Positions 7,006 to 15,600 are shown, counted from the first letter of the stretch. The stretch: DNA of 21,191 nucleotides from Betaproteobacteria bacterium (GCA_028065725.1 JAPTVL010000481.1:1-21191); one strand, 5' to 3'. The notes: generated from the sequence alone by a model not told the origin. A program made the numbers and translations.

Positions 7006-7641
7006 TCAGCTGCGCGATGCGGCGGATGCGTCGGCCGACTTGGTGCTGGGGGTGTAGTCCCAGTGGCGTTTCCATGCGCCAACGACGAGGTTCGGGTATT
7101 CCGGGCGGCCGAGGCTGCCGTTGTAGCGGCCCAGCGCGCGGAACAGGTCGCCCCGCTCGATGTCGATGTAGTGGCGCAGGATCAGTGCGCCATATCGCAG
7201 GTTGGTACGCAGCTGGAACAGGTTGTGGTCAGGATTGCCGATGGCCTTGACCCAGAACGGCATCACCTGCGTATAGCCGCGCGCACCCACCGGCGACACC
7301 GCATATTTGCGGAAGCCGCTTTCCACCTGGATCAGGCCCAGCATCAGCTGCGGGTCGACCCCGGCGCGCGAGGCTTCCCAGTGCAGGGTGGTCAGGAATT
7401 CCAGCCGTTCTGCCCCGTCCGGTATGCGTTTGGCGAGCCGACGCGACATTTCCTTGAGCCAGGCCGCCTCGTCGGCGACGTTGCGGAAAGCGGTGCGGGT
7501 GACCGCGGTGTCGGCCAGCGCACGCTGCAGCGACGCACGCACATTGGCCGACAGCGCCTCCTCCCGCTGGCCGCCTGCGTGCGCGGGCAGGGTCAGCAGC
7601 AGGGCGGCGAGCAGCAGGCCGATGTGCGTTGTCTTGTTCAT
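7006..7641 (-). CDS. Exported lytic transglycosylase (SLT domain)
   Basis: A 211-aa protein with a signal peptide (MNKTTHIGLLLAALLLTLPAHA, cleaved near residue 22) and a goose-lysozyme-like SLT catalytic domain at about 85-195. The catalytic glutamate is E107 in LGLIQVESGFRKYAVSP, followed by GARGYTQVMPFW and a later ALGRYNGSLGRPEYP, matching the conserved SLT motifs (the usual GLMQ is GYTQ here). Such enzymes cleave the MurNAc-GlcNAc bond of peptidoglycan with formation of an anhydro product in the periplasm. The ATG lies one base after the proS stop, with the GGGAG ribosome site inside the end of proS, so the two genes form an operon. The specific lytic transglycosylase subfamily is not clear to me. 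Confidence 0.88.
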   Translation of the reverse strand: MNKTTHIGLLLAALLLTLPAHAGGQREEALSANVRASLQRALADTAVTRTAFRNVADEAAWLKEMSRRLAKRIPDGAERLEFLTTLHWEASRAGVDPQLMLGLIQVESGFRKYAVSPVGARGYTQVMPFWVKAIGNPDHNLFQLRTNLRYGALILRHYIDIERGDLFRALGRYNGSLGRPEYPNLVVGAWKRHWDYTPSTKSADASAASRS

Positions 7642-7642
7642 C

Positions 7643-9373
7643 TCAGGCTCCCATCAATTCTTTCAGAAACGCCGTTGCATCAGCCAGCGCGATCTTTTGC
7701 GGCTCGCTGCTCTGTCCCGATGCGGCCTGGCGCGGCTGGTATTCGACTACGCCGTCCTTCAGTCCGCGCTCGCCCACCGTGATGCGGTGCGGGATGCCGA
7801 TCAGCTCGGCGTCGGCGAACATCACGCCGGGGCGTTCGTCGCGGTCGTCCAGCAGCACGTCGATCCCGGCAGCCATCGAACCAGCATACAACGTATCGGC
7901 GGCTTGTCTAACCATCTCGCTCTTGCCGTAGCCGATGGCCACAATCACCAGCAAGAACGGTGCCATCGCCTTCGGCCAGATGATGCCGCGTTCGTCGTGA
8001 TTCTGCTCGATGGCTGAGGCCACGATGCGCGATACGCCGATGCCGTAGCAGCCCATTTCCATCACTTGCGCCTTGCCTGCTTCGTCCAGGTAAGTGGCGT
8101 TCATCGCCTGCGAATATTTGCTGCCCAACTGGAACACGTGGCCGACCTCGATGCCGCGGCACAACGCGAGCGCCCCCTTGCCGTCGGGGCTGGGGTCGCC
8201 GGAGACAACATTCCGTATATCGGCCACCCCATCCGGTTCCTGCAGGTCGCGCCCGAAATTGACCCCGGCCAGGTGGTATTTCGGCTTGTTCGCGCCGCAG
8301 ACGAAATCGCTCATCGCCGCGACCGTACGGTCGGCGATGACCTTGATTTTGGCGCGGTCGATCCCGACCGGCCCGAGGAAGCCGGGCGGACAGTCGAAGA
8401 CGGCGCGAATTTCGGCTTCGGTCGCCAGGCGGAAATCCGCCATGCCGGGGAGCTTGCCGAGTTTGACCTCGTTCAGCATGTGGTCGCCGCGCAGCAGCAG
8501 GGCGACCATCTCGTCGCCGGCCATGACGACGATGAGCTTCACGGTGCGGGCCAGCGGGATGCCGAGCAGGGCGGCGACATCCTCGCAGGTGGTCTGCTTC
8601 GGCGTGTCCACCTCCCGCATCGCTTCCTGCGCCGCGGCGCGCGCCGTCGCGGGGGCGAGTGCCGCGGCAAGCTCGACGTTGGCCGCGTAGTCGGAATCCG
8701 GGCAGTAGGCGATCAGGTCCTCGCCGGAATCGGCCAGCACATGGAATTCATGCGAGGCGGAGCCGCCGATGGCGCCGGTGTCGGCGGCCACGGCACGGAA
8801 AGTCAGCCCCAGCCGGCTGAAAATCCGCGTATAGGCGTCGTACATGGTCTGGTAGGTTTCGGCGAGGCTGTCACGGCTGGCGTGGAAGGAGTAGGCGTCC
8901 TTCATCAGGAATTCGCGCGCGCGCATGACGCCGAAGCGCGGCCGGATCTCGTCGCGGAACTTCATCTGGATCTGGTAGAAATTCAGCGGTAGCTGACGGT
9001 AGCTCTTGATTTCGCGGCGCGCCACGTCGGTGATGACTTCCTCGTGGGTGGGACCGAAGCAGAAATCGCGCTGGTGGCGGTCCTTGATTTTCAGCATCTG
9101 CGGCCCGAACACCGCCCAGCGACCGGTTTCCTCCCACAGTTCGGCCGGCTGCACCGCCGGCATCAAGAGCTCGATCGCGCCGGCGCGGTTCATTTCTTCC
9201 CTCACCACTGCCTCGACCCGGCGCAGCACGCGCAATCCAAGCGGCATCCAGGTGTAGAGGCCGGAACCCAGGCGCTTGATGAGTCCAGCGCGCAGCATCA
9301 GCTTATGGCTGACGAGCTCGGCCTCGGAGGGGGCTTCCTTGGTGGTGGAAATGAAGAACCGGGTGGCGCGCAT
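7643..9373 (-). CDS. proS: Prolyl-tRNA synthetase, bacterial type with editing insertion
   Basis: A 576-aa class II aminoacyl-tRNA synthetase that charges tRNA-Pro in the cytoplasm. The N terminus ([15 protein letters not shown]), motif 1 region [15 protein letters not shown] (37-51), the T-x-E loop FGPTHEE (107-112), motif 2 [17 protein letters not shown] (139-155) and motif 3 [10 protein letters not shown] (444-453) are all present. Between motifs 2 and 3, about residues 225-405, lies the YbaK-like INS domain that clears mischarged Ala-tRNA-Pro. The C-terminal anticodon-binding domain includes [21 protein letters not shown]. The length matches the E. coli-type enzyme (572 aa). It is followed at one base by the lytic transglycosylase gene. 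Confidence 0.97.
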   Translation of the reverse strand: MRATRFFISTTKEAPSEAELVSHKLMLRAGLIKRLGSGLYTWMPLGLRVLRRVEAVVREEMNRAGAIELLMPAVQPAELWEETGRWAVFGPQMLKIKDRHQRDFCFGPTHEEVITDVARREIKSYRQLPLNFYQIQMKFRDEIRPRFGVMRAREFLMKDAYSFHASRDSLAETYQTMYDAYTRIFSRLGLTFRAVAADTGAIGGSASHEFHVLADSGEDLIAYCPDSDYAANVELAAALAPATARAAAQEAMREVDTPKQTTCEDVAALLGIPLARTVKLIVVMAGDEMVALLLRGDHMLNEVKLGKLPGMADFRLATEAEIRAVFDCPPGFLGPVGIDRAKIKVIADRTVAAMSDFVCGANKPKYHLAGVNFGRDLQEPDGVADIRNVVSGDPSPDGKGALALCRGIEVGHVFQLGSKYSQAMNATYLDEAGKAQVMEMGCYGIGVSRIVASAIEQNHDERGIIWPKAMAPFLLVIVAIGYGKSEMVRQAADTLYAGSMAAGIDVLLDDRDERPGVMFADAELIGIPHRITVGERGLKDGVVEYQPRQAASGQSSEPQKIALADATAFLKELMGA

Positions 9374-9448
9374 GGTGGAGTAATCAGGACGAAAACGCGC
9401 ATTTTAGCGTGCGGACGGTTAATCTTTCGCCCTCGATTTTGGAGTGGA

Positions 9449-10225
9449 ATGGCAATGCGCCTGAAATTTGGTAAACGACGGGCAGAGGACGACGGGCTGG
9501 AAGTGACCGAGGAGCGCGGCATGCGCGTGCTGCATCTGGGCAGCCGCGCGATCCAGAGCGCAATGCGGGTGAGCCGGCCGTGGGATCTGGAGCTCGCGTA
9601 TACCCGCGCGATGATGGGTTTCCTGATGTTCAACCCGATGCCGCAGGACGTGCTGATGATCGGCCTGGGCGGCGGCTCGCTCGCCAAGTTCATCCGCAAG
9701 CAGCGGCCGCAGACGCGCATTACCGCGGTGGAGATCGACCCGCGGGTGATTGCCGCCGCGCGCACCCATTTCGAGTTGCCGCCGGACGATGACACGCTGC
9801 GCGTGATCGAGGCCGACGGCGCGCTGTATGTGCGCCAGCACCCCGCCAGCGCCGACGTCATCCTGCTCGACGGCTTTGACGCCGGCAACCAGGTCGAAAC
9901 GCTGGCGACGCAGACGTTCTATGCGGCCTGCCGCCGCGTGCTGAAGCCGGGCGGCATCCTGGTGGTGAATTTGTGGGGGCGCGACAGCGAATTCGCCGAG
10001 TATTTCGCGCGCCTGACGCGCGCGTTCGACGGCGAGGCCGGCTGGATTTCGGTGCAGAACAAGACCAACGTCATCGTGTTCGCGTTTGCCGAGCGGGGTG
10101 CTGCAGCCAGGCTCGACGCGGCGAGGCCACGCCTGGCGGATTTGTCGAAACGCCATGGACTCGATTTGCGCGGCTTTGCGCGCGATTTTCAGTGGGCGGA
10201 GGGGATTGCGCCGCTGCTGGAATAA
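9449..10225 (+). CDS. Spermidine synthase-like (SAM-fold) protein
   Basis: A 258-aa protein with a Rossmann methyltransferase fold. The nucleotide-binding loop is VLMIGLGGGSLAKF (68-81) and the acidic end of the second strand is AVEIDP (93-98); ADVILLDGFDA (135-145) occupies the spermidine-synthase active-site position, and RRVLKPGGILVVNLW follows. It resembles polyamine aminopropyltransferases, but the N-terminal tetramerisation strands are short and the D-x-x-DPxGPA motif that binds polyamine is replaced by DGFDAGNQ. It may therefore not make spermidine. Start: ATG 9449 follows GGAG by four bases; ATG 9455 is a close alternative. The gene is divergent from proS and upstream of rppH on the same strand. 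Confidence 0.8.
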   Translation: MAMRLKFGKRRAEDDGLEVTEERGMRVLHLGSRAIQSAMRVSRPWDLELAYTRAMMGFLMFNPMPQDVLMIGLGGGSLAKFIRKQRPQTRITAVEIDPRVIAAARTHFELPPDDDTLRVIEADGALYVRQHPASADVILLDGFDAGNQVETLATQTFYAACRRVLKPGGILVVNLWGRDSEFAEYFARLTRAFDGEAGWISVQNKTNVIVFAFAERGAAARLDAARPRLADLSKRHGLDLRGFARDFQWAEGIAPLLE

Positions 10226-10377
10226 CACGCTCGAACGGGCTGCCCGGCTCACCTGTCTGTACCTGTGAAATCTTAATTAAAACAATAGTTAAGCTTGTTT
10301 TTTCTGCCGTGTCCGGGTTGCATTTTCCGGCGGGTGTGAAAGAATGCGGTTAATTGTATTTATGAATGGTGGCGGCC

Positions 10378-10929
10378 ATGATTGACCGAGAAGGGTACCG
10401 CCCGAACGTAGGCATCGTATTGTGCAATGCGAACAACCAGGTTTTCTGGGGCAAGCGCGTCAACCAGCACGCCTGGCAGTTTCCCCAGGGCGGCATCAAC
10501 GCAGGGGAAACGCCGGAACAGGCCATGTTCCGGGAACTGGAAGAGGAAGTGGGATTGCAGCCCGCGCATGTGCGCATCCTCGGCCGTACGCGCGAATGGC
10601 TGCGCTACGACGTGCCCGCGCACTGGACGCGGCGCGACAGCCGAGGCCTCTACCGCGGCCAGAAGCAGATTTGGTTCCTGCTGCGGCTGACCGGTCGCGA
10701 TTGCGATGTCTCGCTGCGTGCCAGCAGTCATCCGGAGTTCGACGCCTGGCGCTGGAACGAGTACTGGGTGCCGATGGATGCGGTGGTCGATTTCAAGCGC
10801 GAGGTGTACCGCCTCGCGCTCGAGGAACTCGAGCGCTATCTGCACAAGGATGTGCGTTATTTACGCCAGCGTGCGCGCCGTCTGTGCGATCGGCGTGGAG
10901 CGGCACTCGACCTGCAGTTGAAGCCCTGA
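10378..10929 (+). CDS. rppH: RNA pyrophosphohydrolase (Nudix)
   Basis: A 183-aa Nudix hydrolase that removes pyrophosphate from mRNA 5' triphosphate ends and so starts RNA decay. From the ATG at 10378 the protein opens [17 protein letters not shown], nearly the same as E. coli RppH, which is why this start is preferred to ATG 10366. [10 protein letters not shown] leads into the Nudix box at residues 38-60, with REL-EEE-GL intact (metal-binding glutamates). REWLRYDVP and GQKQIWFLL are further RppH segments. It is longer than needed at the C terminus ([12 protein letters not shown], basic). A small unknown gene follows after 21 bp and is probably cotranscribed. Confidence 0.95.
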   Translation: MIDREGYRPNVGIVLCNANNQVFWGKRVNQHAWQFPQGGINAGETPEQAMFRELEEEVGLQPAHVRILGRTREWLRYDVPAHWTRRDSRGLYRGQKQIWFLLRLTGRDCDVSLRASSHPEFDAWRWNEYWVPMDAVVDFKREVYRLALEELERYLHKDVRYLRQRARRLCDRRGAALDLQLKP

Positions 10930-10950
10930 GCACTGGGCGGCGGAGGCGGG

Positions 10951-11310
10951 GTGAAGGTACAGATCTACACTTCTACCACGCTGCCCATTGCCCCGGAGGC
11001 CGGGCCGGGCCTGCCCTTGTGGCAGCTTGCTCCCACCCGTGATAGTGCCGGCGAGCGGCTGACCGATTTCATGATGCTGATTCCGCGTTTGCGCGCACGG
11101 GCGCCGCTCGATATCGAGCGCGCGTCGCGCGACATTCAGGCCGTTCTGGCGCTGCACCATGACGTTGTGTTTGCCGACCTCAACCTGAGACTCAACCTGC
11201 TGTGGGTGTCGCTTCGACCGCGACCGGGGGCGATCAGCGAACTGGTCGCCGCGATCCGGCTGCGTGTTCCCGAGGCGGTGCTGGTGGGGCTCTACGTCGA
11301 ACCCCGCTAG
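10951..11310 (+). CDS. Small conserved-looking hypothetical protein
   Basis: A 119-aa protein of unknown function, begun by GTG at 10951 with a good GGAGG site four bases upstream (10942-10946). No signal peptide, transmembrane segment or cysteine is present. The C-terminal half alternates predicted strand and helix (VVFADLNLRLNLLWVSL, then GAISELVAAIRLRVPEA, then VLVGLYVEPR), which would suit a ferredoxin-like or ACT-like alpha/beta fold; this is an inference from pattern only. It lies 21 bp after rppH, in the same direction, and precedes the apbC promoter region. Confidence 0.7.
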   Translation: MKVQIYTSTTLPIAPEAGPGLPLWQLAPTRDSAGERLTDFMMLIPRLRARAPLDIERASRDIQAVLALHHDVVFADLNLRLNLLWVSLRPRPGAISELVAAIRLRVPEAVLVGLYVEPR

Positions 11311-11434
11311 GTGCGTTCCGGCTAGCCGACTGCAGCAGGCCATTCAGGGCATGGCTGGGGGTCTCCGTCAGTGTTGGCCGTCCCTGGATATCCCTGCGAA
11401 TGGCAGGGAAACCCGCGTCCTTTCTGCGTTTCCG

Positions 11435-11464
11435 TTCACCCAAAGCCTCAGAATTCGTTAAAAT
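11435..11464 (+). promoter_or_regulatory. Candidate sigma70 promoter for apbC-dcd
   Basis: TTCACC (11435-11440) and TAAAAT (11459-11464) are separated by 18 bp and match the -35 box at four and the -10 box at five of six bases. Transcription would begin near 11471, about 26 bases before the apbC ATG, leaving room for the GGAG ribosome site at 11488-11491. Confidence 0.5.
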
Positions 11465-11496
11465 GAGCGATTGCTAATTAACCCGCTGGAGCAATC

Positions 11497-12585
11497 ATGG
11501 CCGTTTCTGAACTTCAGGTGCAGACCGCACTGAAAGAGTTGGTCGACCCCAACACTCACAAAGATTACGTTTCGACCAAATCTGCCCGCAACATCAAGAC
11601 CGACGGCGGCGCTGTCTCCGTCGACATCCTGCTGAGCTATCCCGCGCAGAGCCAGCTGGCCACCATCAAGCAGCAGGTCGAAGACAAGCTGAAGAGCATC
11701 GATGGCGTGACTGCAGCCACCGCGAACGTCAGCTTCAAGATCGTTTCGCACAGCGTGCAGCGCGGCGTCAAGCTGATCCCCAACGTCAAGAACATCATCG
11801 CCGTCGCCTCCGGCAAGGGCGGCGTCGGCAAGTCCACCACCGCCGTCAACCTGGCGCTGGCGCTGGCCGCCGAAGGCGCACGCGTCGGCATGCTGGACGC
11901 CGACATCTACGGCCCGTCGCAGCCGACCATGCTGGGCATCACCGACAAGCCCGAATCCACCGACGGCAAGAACCTTGAGCCGCTGATGGGCCACGGCATC
12001 CAGGCGATGTCGATCGGTTTCCTGATCGACGTCGAAACCCCCATGGTCTGGCGCGGCCCGATGGTCACGCAGGCGCTGGAGCAGCTGCTGAACAACACCA
12101 ACTGGAGCGACCTCGACTACCTGGTGGTCGACCTGCCGCCCGGCACCGGCGACATCCAGCTGACCCTGGCGCAGCGCGTGCCGGTGACCGGCGCGGTGAT
12201 CGTCACCACGCCGCAGGACATCGCGCTGATCGATGCGCGCAAGGGTCTGAAGATGTTCGAGAAGGTCGGCATTCCCATCATCGGCGTGGTCGAGAACATG
12301 AGCCTGCATATCTGCTCGAAGTGCGGCCACGAAGAACGCATCTTCGGCGAAGGTGGCGGCGAACGCATGTGCAAGGACTACAGCGTGGAATTCCTCGGCG
12401 CCCTGCCGCTCGATGGCGCGATCCGTGCCGACACCGACTCCGGCAAGCCGTCGGTGGTATCCGACCCGACTGGCCGCGTGACCGACATCTACAAGCAGAT
12501 TGCGCGTCGGGTTGCTGTTAAGATTGGCGAAACCGCGGTGGACCATTCCGCCAAGTTCCCCAATATCGTCATTTCCAATACCTGA
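11497..12585 (+). CDS. apbC: Fe-S cluster carrier ATPase (Mrp/NBP35 family)
   Basis: A 362-aa P-loop ATPase that carries and delivers iron-sulfur clusters in the cytoplasm. The N-terminal part (about 1-85) is a DUF59/MIP18-type domain. The deviant Walker [14 protein letters not shown] begins at residue 106, [15 protein letters not shown] and [10 protein letters not shown] follow, and the conserved C-x-x-C cluster-binding pair is C273-C276 in ICSKCGHEE. All residues expected of an active ApbC/Mrp protein are present. GGAG lies five bases before the ATG. The TGA overlaps the ATG of dcd (TGATG), so the two are coupled. This pairing is common in betaproteobacteria, as far as I know. Confidence 0.95.
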   Translation: MAVSELQVQTALKELVDPNTHKDYVSTKSARNIKTDGGAVSVDILLSYPAQSQLATIKQQVEDKLKSIDGVTAATANVSFKIVSHSVQRGVKLIPNVKNIIAVASGKGGVGKSTTAVNLALALAAEGARVGMLDADIYGPSQPTMLGITDKPESTDGKNLEPLMGHGIQAMSIGFLIDVETPMVWRGPMVTQALEQLLNNTNWSDLDYLVVDLPPGTGDIQLTLAQRVPVTGAVIVTTPQDIALIDARKGLKMFEKVGIPIIGVVENMSLHICSKCGHEERIFGEGGGERMCKDYSVEFLGALPLDGAIRADTDSGKPSVVSDPTGRVTDIYKQIARRVAVKIGETAVDHSAKFPNIVISNT

Positions 12586-13151
12586 TGAGCATCAAGTCCG
12601 ACCGATGGATCCGCCGCATGGCGGCTGAGCATGGCATGATCGAACCGTTCGAACCGGGGCAGATCAAACAGGCCAATGGCCGGTCCATCGTGTCGTACGG
12701 TACGTCGAGCTACGGCTACGACGTGCGATGCGCCAGCGAATTCAAGCTCTTCACCGACATCAACACCACGATCGTCGACCCCAAGGCGTTCGATCCGAAC
12801 TCCTTCGTCGAGGTCAAAGGCGATTCCTGCATCATTCCCCCGAACTCGTTCGCGCTGGCGCGCACGGTGGAATACTTCCGCATCCCGCGCAGCGTGCTGA
12901 CCATCTGCCTCGGCAAGAGCACCTATGCCCGCTGCGGCATCATCGTCAACGTGACCCCCCTGGAACCCGAGTGGGAAGGCCACGTGACGCTGGAGTTTTC
13001 CAATACCACCCCGCTGCCTGCACGCATCTATGCCAACGAAGGCGTGGCGCAAATGCTGTTCCTCGAATCCGACGAGGTGTGCGAAACCTCGTACAAGGAT
13101 CGCGGCGGCAAGTACCAGGGCCAGGTCGGCGTGACCCTGCCGAAAATTTAA
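12585..13151 (+). CDS. dcd: dCTP deaminase
   Basis: A 188-aa enzyme that deaminates dCTP to dUTP for thymidylate synthesis. The active-site segments are intact: [10 protein letters not shown] (110-119, with S111 and R115) and GHVTLEFSN (132-140), in which E137 corresponds to the catalytic glutamate of E. coli Dcd. [12 protein letters not shown] and the C-terminal [11 protein letters not shown] are also typical of the trimeric dCTP deaminase/dUTPase family. Whether it is monofunctional or a bifunctional deaminase-dUTPase cannot be told. It starts at the overlap with the apbC stop and ends in TAA, which is itself part of a GC-rich hairpin. Confidence 0.95.
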   Translation: MSIKSDRWIRRMAAEHGMIEPFEPGQIKQANGRSIVSYGTSSYGYDVRCASEFKLFTDINTTIVDPKAFDPNSFVEVKGDSCIIPPNSFALARTVEYFRIPRSVLTICLGKSTYARCGIIVNVTPLEPEWEGHVTLEFSNTTPLPARIYANEGVAQMLFLESDEVCETSYKDRGGKYQGQVGVTLPKI

Positions 13152-13171
13152 TCCCCGGGACACCGGGGATT
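13150..13171 (+). repeat. GC-rich hairpin after dcd, matching one at 15527-15546
   Basis: A 9-bp stem, AATCCCCGG and CCGGGGATT, closes the loop GACA. It starts within the dcd stop codon. The nearest T-run (six Ts) is 13 bases further on at 13184-13189, so it is not a textbook terminator. The same arms recur after the decarboxylase gene. Confidence 0.65.
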
Positions 13172-13173
13172 CG

Positions 13174-13179
13174 TATAAT
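13174..13179 (+). promoter_or_regulatory. Consensus -10 box for the decarboxylase gene
   Basis: A perfect TATAAT, 44 bp upstream of the decarboxylase ATG. The -35 region would fall on the left arm of the preceding hairpin and shows no match to TTGACA, so the promoter may need an activator or the transcript may come from dcd read-through. Confidence 0.45.
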
Positions 13180-13223
13180 CCGCTTTTTTAAATCCGCCCG
13201 ACGGCTTCCCTCTGGAGCAGGCC

Positions 13224-15467
13224 ATGCGTTTCCGTTTTCCCGTTGTCATCATTGACGAAGACTTTCGTTCCGAAAATGCCTCGGGGCTCGGTATCCGTGC
13301 ACTCGCCGAAGCCATCGAGAAGGAAGGCATGGAAGTGCTCGGCGTCACCAATTACGGCGACCTGACCTCGTTTGCCCAGCAGCAGGCGCGCGCGTCCGCC
13401 TTTATCCTGTCGATCGACGACGAGGAACTCGCCGGCAGCGACGAGGATACGAAAAACGCGCTGCAAAAGCTGCGCGGTTTCGTCGAGGAAGTGCGTTTCC
13501 GCAATGCCGAAATCCCGATTTTCCTGCACGGCGAAACCCGCACCGCGCGCCACATCCCGAACGACATCCTGCGCGAACTCAACGGCTTCATCCACATGCT
13601 GGAAGACACGCCGGAGTTTCTTGCCCGCTATATCGGCCGCGAAGCGCGCGCCTACCTCGATTCCCTGGTGCCGCCGTTCTTTCGTGCGCTGACCCATTAC
13701 GCGGCGGACGGCTCCTATTCCTGGCACTGCCCCGGCCACTCCGGCGGGGTGGCGTTCCTGAAGGCGCCGATCGGCCAGATGTTCCACCAGTTCTTCGGCG
13801 AGAACCTGTTGCGTGCCGACGTCTGCAATGCGGTCGACGAACTCGGGCAGCTGCTCGATCACACCGGGCCGGTCGGGGAATCGGAGCGCAACGCGGCGCG
13901 CATTTTCAACTGCGACCACCTGTTCTTCGTCACCAACGGCACCTCGTCATCGAACAAGATGGTGTGGCACGCCACCGTCGCGCCGGGCGACATCGTGGTG
14001 GTCGACCGCAACTGCCACAAATCCATCCTGCACGCGATCATCATGTGCGGCGCGATTCCGATTTTCCTGACGCCTACGCGCAACCATTACGGCATTATCG
14101 GCCCGATCCCGCTGGACGAATTCCGACCGGAGAACATCGAGAAGAAGATTGCCGCGCACCCGTTCGCCAAGGACGTGAAGCGCAAGCCGCGCATCCTCAC
14201 CATCACCCAGTCGACCTACGATGGCATCCTCTATAACGTCGACATGATCAAGGAGCTGCTCGGCGACTACATCGACACCCTGCATTTCGACGAGGCCTGG
14301 CTGCCGCATGCCACCTTTCACGAGTTCTATCGCGGCATGCACGCCATCGGCAAGAACCGCCCGCGCGCCAAGGATGCGCTGGTGTTTGCCACCCAGTCCA
14401 CCCACAAGCTGCTGGCGGGCCTCTCCCAGGCTTCGCAGATCCTGGTGCAGGATTCGGAGACGCGCAAGCTCGACTTCCCCCGCTTCAACGAAGCCTATCT
14501 GATGCACACCTCGACTTCGCCGCAGTACGCCATCATCGCCTCGTGCGATGTGGCGGCGGCGATGATGGAGCCGCCCGGCGGCCCCGCCCTGGTCGAGGAA
14601 TCGATCAAGGAGGCACTCGATTTTCGCCGTGCCATGCGCAAGGTCGACGAGGAGTTCGGCGATTCCTGGTGGTTCAAGGTGTGGGGGCCGCAGAAGCTGG
14701 CCGAAGAGGGCGTGGGCGACCGCGAGGACTGGATGCTGGCGGCCGGTGAGCGCTGGCACGAGTTCGGCAACATTGCGCCCGGCTTCAACCTGCTCGACCC
14801 GATCAAGGCCACCGTCATCACCCCCGGGCTGGACATGGATGGCGCGTTCGCCGACTGGGGCATCCCGGCGGCCATCGTAACCAAATATCTGGCCGAGCAT
14901 GGCGTCATCGTGGAGAAGACCGGGCTGTATTCCTTCTTCATCATGTTCACCATCGGCATCACCAAAGGCCGCTGGAATACGCTGGTGACTGCGCTGCAGC
15001 AATTCAAGGCCGACTACGACGAGAACCAGCCGCTGTGGCGCGTGCTGCCCGAGTTCATCGTGAAGCACCCGCGTTACGAAAAGACCGGGCTCAAGGATCT
15101 GTGCGACCAGATTCACGCCATATACAAGGCCAACGATGTGGCGCGCCTGACCACCGAAATGTATCTGTCGGAGATGGCGCCGGCGATGAAACCGGCGGAT
15201 GCCTTTGCCAAGATGGCACATCGCGAGATCGAGCGGGTCGAGATCGACAAGCTCGAAGGCCGCATCACCGCCATGCTGGTGACGCCGTACCCGCCGGGCA
15301 TTCCCTTGCTGATTCCGGGCGAGCGCTTCAACAGCACCATCGTGCGCTACCTGCAGTTCACCCGTGAATTCAACATGAAATTCCCCGGCTTCGAGACCGA
15401 CGTGCACGGTCTGGTCGAGGATGTGCTGGATGGCAAGGCCACGTATTACGTCGATTGTGTGATCTGA
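13224..15467 (+). CDS. PLP-dependent arginine/lysine/ornithine decarboxylase
   Basis: A 747-aa fold-type I decarboxylase of the Orn/Lys/Arg group. The N-terminal response-regulator-like wing domain is about 1-125. The PLP domain follows with SWHCPGHSGGVAF, FFVTNGTSSSNKMV, DRNCHKSILHAI, HFDEAWLPHA (the aspartate that holds the PLP ring nitrogen) and FATQSTHKLLAGLSQAS, in which K395 is the Schiff-base lysine. The C-terminal domain includes VEKTGLYSFF and TPYPPGIPLLIPGERF. The overall pattern resembles the Pseudomonas lysine decarboxylase LdcA, but the substrate cannot be fixed from sequence: lysine to cadaverine or arginine to agmatine are both possible. GGAG lies six bases before the ATG. A strong terminator follows. 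Confidence 0.93.
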   Translation: MRFRFPVVIIDEDFRSENASGLGIRALAEAIEKEGMEVLGVTNYGDLTSFAQQQARASAFILSIDDEELAGSDEDTKNALQKLRGFVEEVRFRNAEIPIFLHGETRTARHIPNDILRELNGFIHMLEDTPEFLARYIGREARAYLDSLVPPFFRALTHYAADGSYSWHCPGHSGGVAFLKAPIGQMFHQFFGENLLRADVCNAVDELGQLLDHTGPVGESERNAARIFNCDHLFFVTNGTSSSNKMVWHATVAPGDIVVVDRNCHKSILHAIIMCGAIPIFLTPTRNHYGIIGPIPLDEFRPENIEKKIAAHPFAKDVKRKPRILTITQSTYDGILYNVDMIKELLGDYIDTLHFDEAWLPHATFHEFYRGMHAIGKNRPRAKDALVFATQSTHKLLAGLSQASQILVQDSETRKLDFPRFNEAYLMHTSTSPQYAIIASCDVAAAMMEPPGGPALVEESIKEALDFRRAMRKVDEEFGDSWWFKVWGPQKLAEEGVGDREDWMLAAGERWHEFGNIAPGFNLLDPIKATVITPGLDMDGAFADWGIPAAIVTKYLAEHGVIVEKTGLYSFFIMFTIGITKGRWNTLVTALQQFKADYDENQPLWRVLPEFIVKHPRYEKTGLKDLCDQIHAIYKANDVARLTTEMYLSEMAPAMKPADAFAKMAHREIERVEIDKLEGRITAMLVTPYPPGIPLLIPGERFNSTIVRYLQFTREFNMKFPGFETDVHGLVEDVLDGKATYYVDCVI

Positions 15468-15493
15468 GCCTGTCGCCGGGAGCGGCAACCGAC

Positions 15494-15521
15494 TTGATTT
15501 GCCAGGAAAAAAGCGTATGAT
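15494..15521 (+). promoter_or_regulatory. Candidate promoter for the rpsF operon
   Basis: TTGATT (15494-15499) and TATGAT (15516-15521) are 16 bp apart, matching four and five of six consensus bases. Transcription would start near 15528, at the edge of the terminator hairpin, so either the hairpin opens the rpsF leader or the true promoter lies elsewhere, including upstream of the decarboxylase. Confidence 0.4.
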
Positions 15522-15526
15522 TCGCA

Positions 15527-15554
15527 GTCCCCGGTTTGCCGGGGATTGTTTTTT
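15527..15554 (+). terminator. Rho-independent terminator after the decarboxylase gene
   Basis: GTCCCCGG and CCGGGGAT form an 8-bp stem (with one G-U pair) around the loop TTTG, followed by TTGTTTTTT. It lies 60 bp after the decarboxylase stop. Seven plus nine stem bases are identical to the hairpin at 13150-13171. Confidence 0.75.
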
Positions 15555-15577
15555 GACCTTTGCTTTTTTGACCTTGC
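15549..15577 (+). repeat. Tandem direct repeat in the rpsF leader
   Basis: TTTTTTGACCTT occurs at 15549-15560 and again at 15564-15575, a 15-bp period, each copy followed by TGC or GC. The first copy overlaps the T-run of the terminator. The repeat lies just before the candidate S6:S18 hairpin. Confidence 0.7.
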
Positions 15578-15600
15578 TCCACCGCACCGCAGCGGGGGGC
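15576..15600 (+). promoter_or_regulatory. Candidate S6:S18-binding hairpin in the rpsF leader
   Basis: The leader folds as GCUCC, bulged A, CCGC, loop ACCGCA, GCGG, GGGGC: nine base pairs (one G-U) with an exposed ACCG in the apical loop, ending 19 bases before the rpsF ATG. In many bacteria the S6:S18 complex represses its own mRNA by binding a leader structure that displays a CCG element mimicking the rRNA site. The position and the exposed CCG fit; a covariation model match was not tested. Confidence 0.4.

Noticed and set aside
10279..10301. AAAACAA and TTGTTTT inverted repeat after the spermidine-synthase-like gene
   Set aside because: The stem is almost all A-T with a nine-base loop, too weak to support as a terminator; it may simply be an AT-rich promoter region of rppH.
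11391..11409. TCCCTGC-GAATG-GCAGGGA hairpin before apbC as a terminator
   Set aside because: The 7-bp stem is perfect but there is no T-run on the plus strand, so I do not call a terminator.
13947..15587. Long minus-strand open frame (546 codons) opposite the decarboxylase
   Set aside because: Antisense shadow of an intact PLP enzyme; rich in His, Gly and Arg as expected from reversed GC-rich codons.
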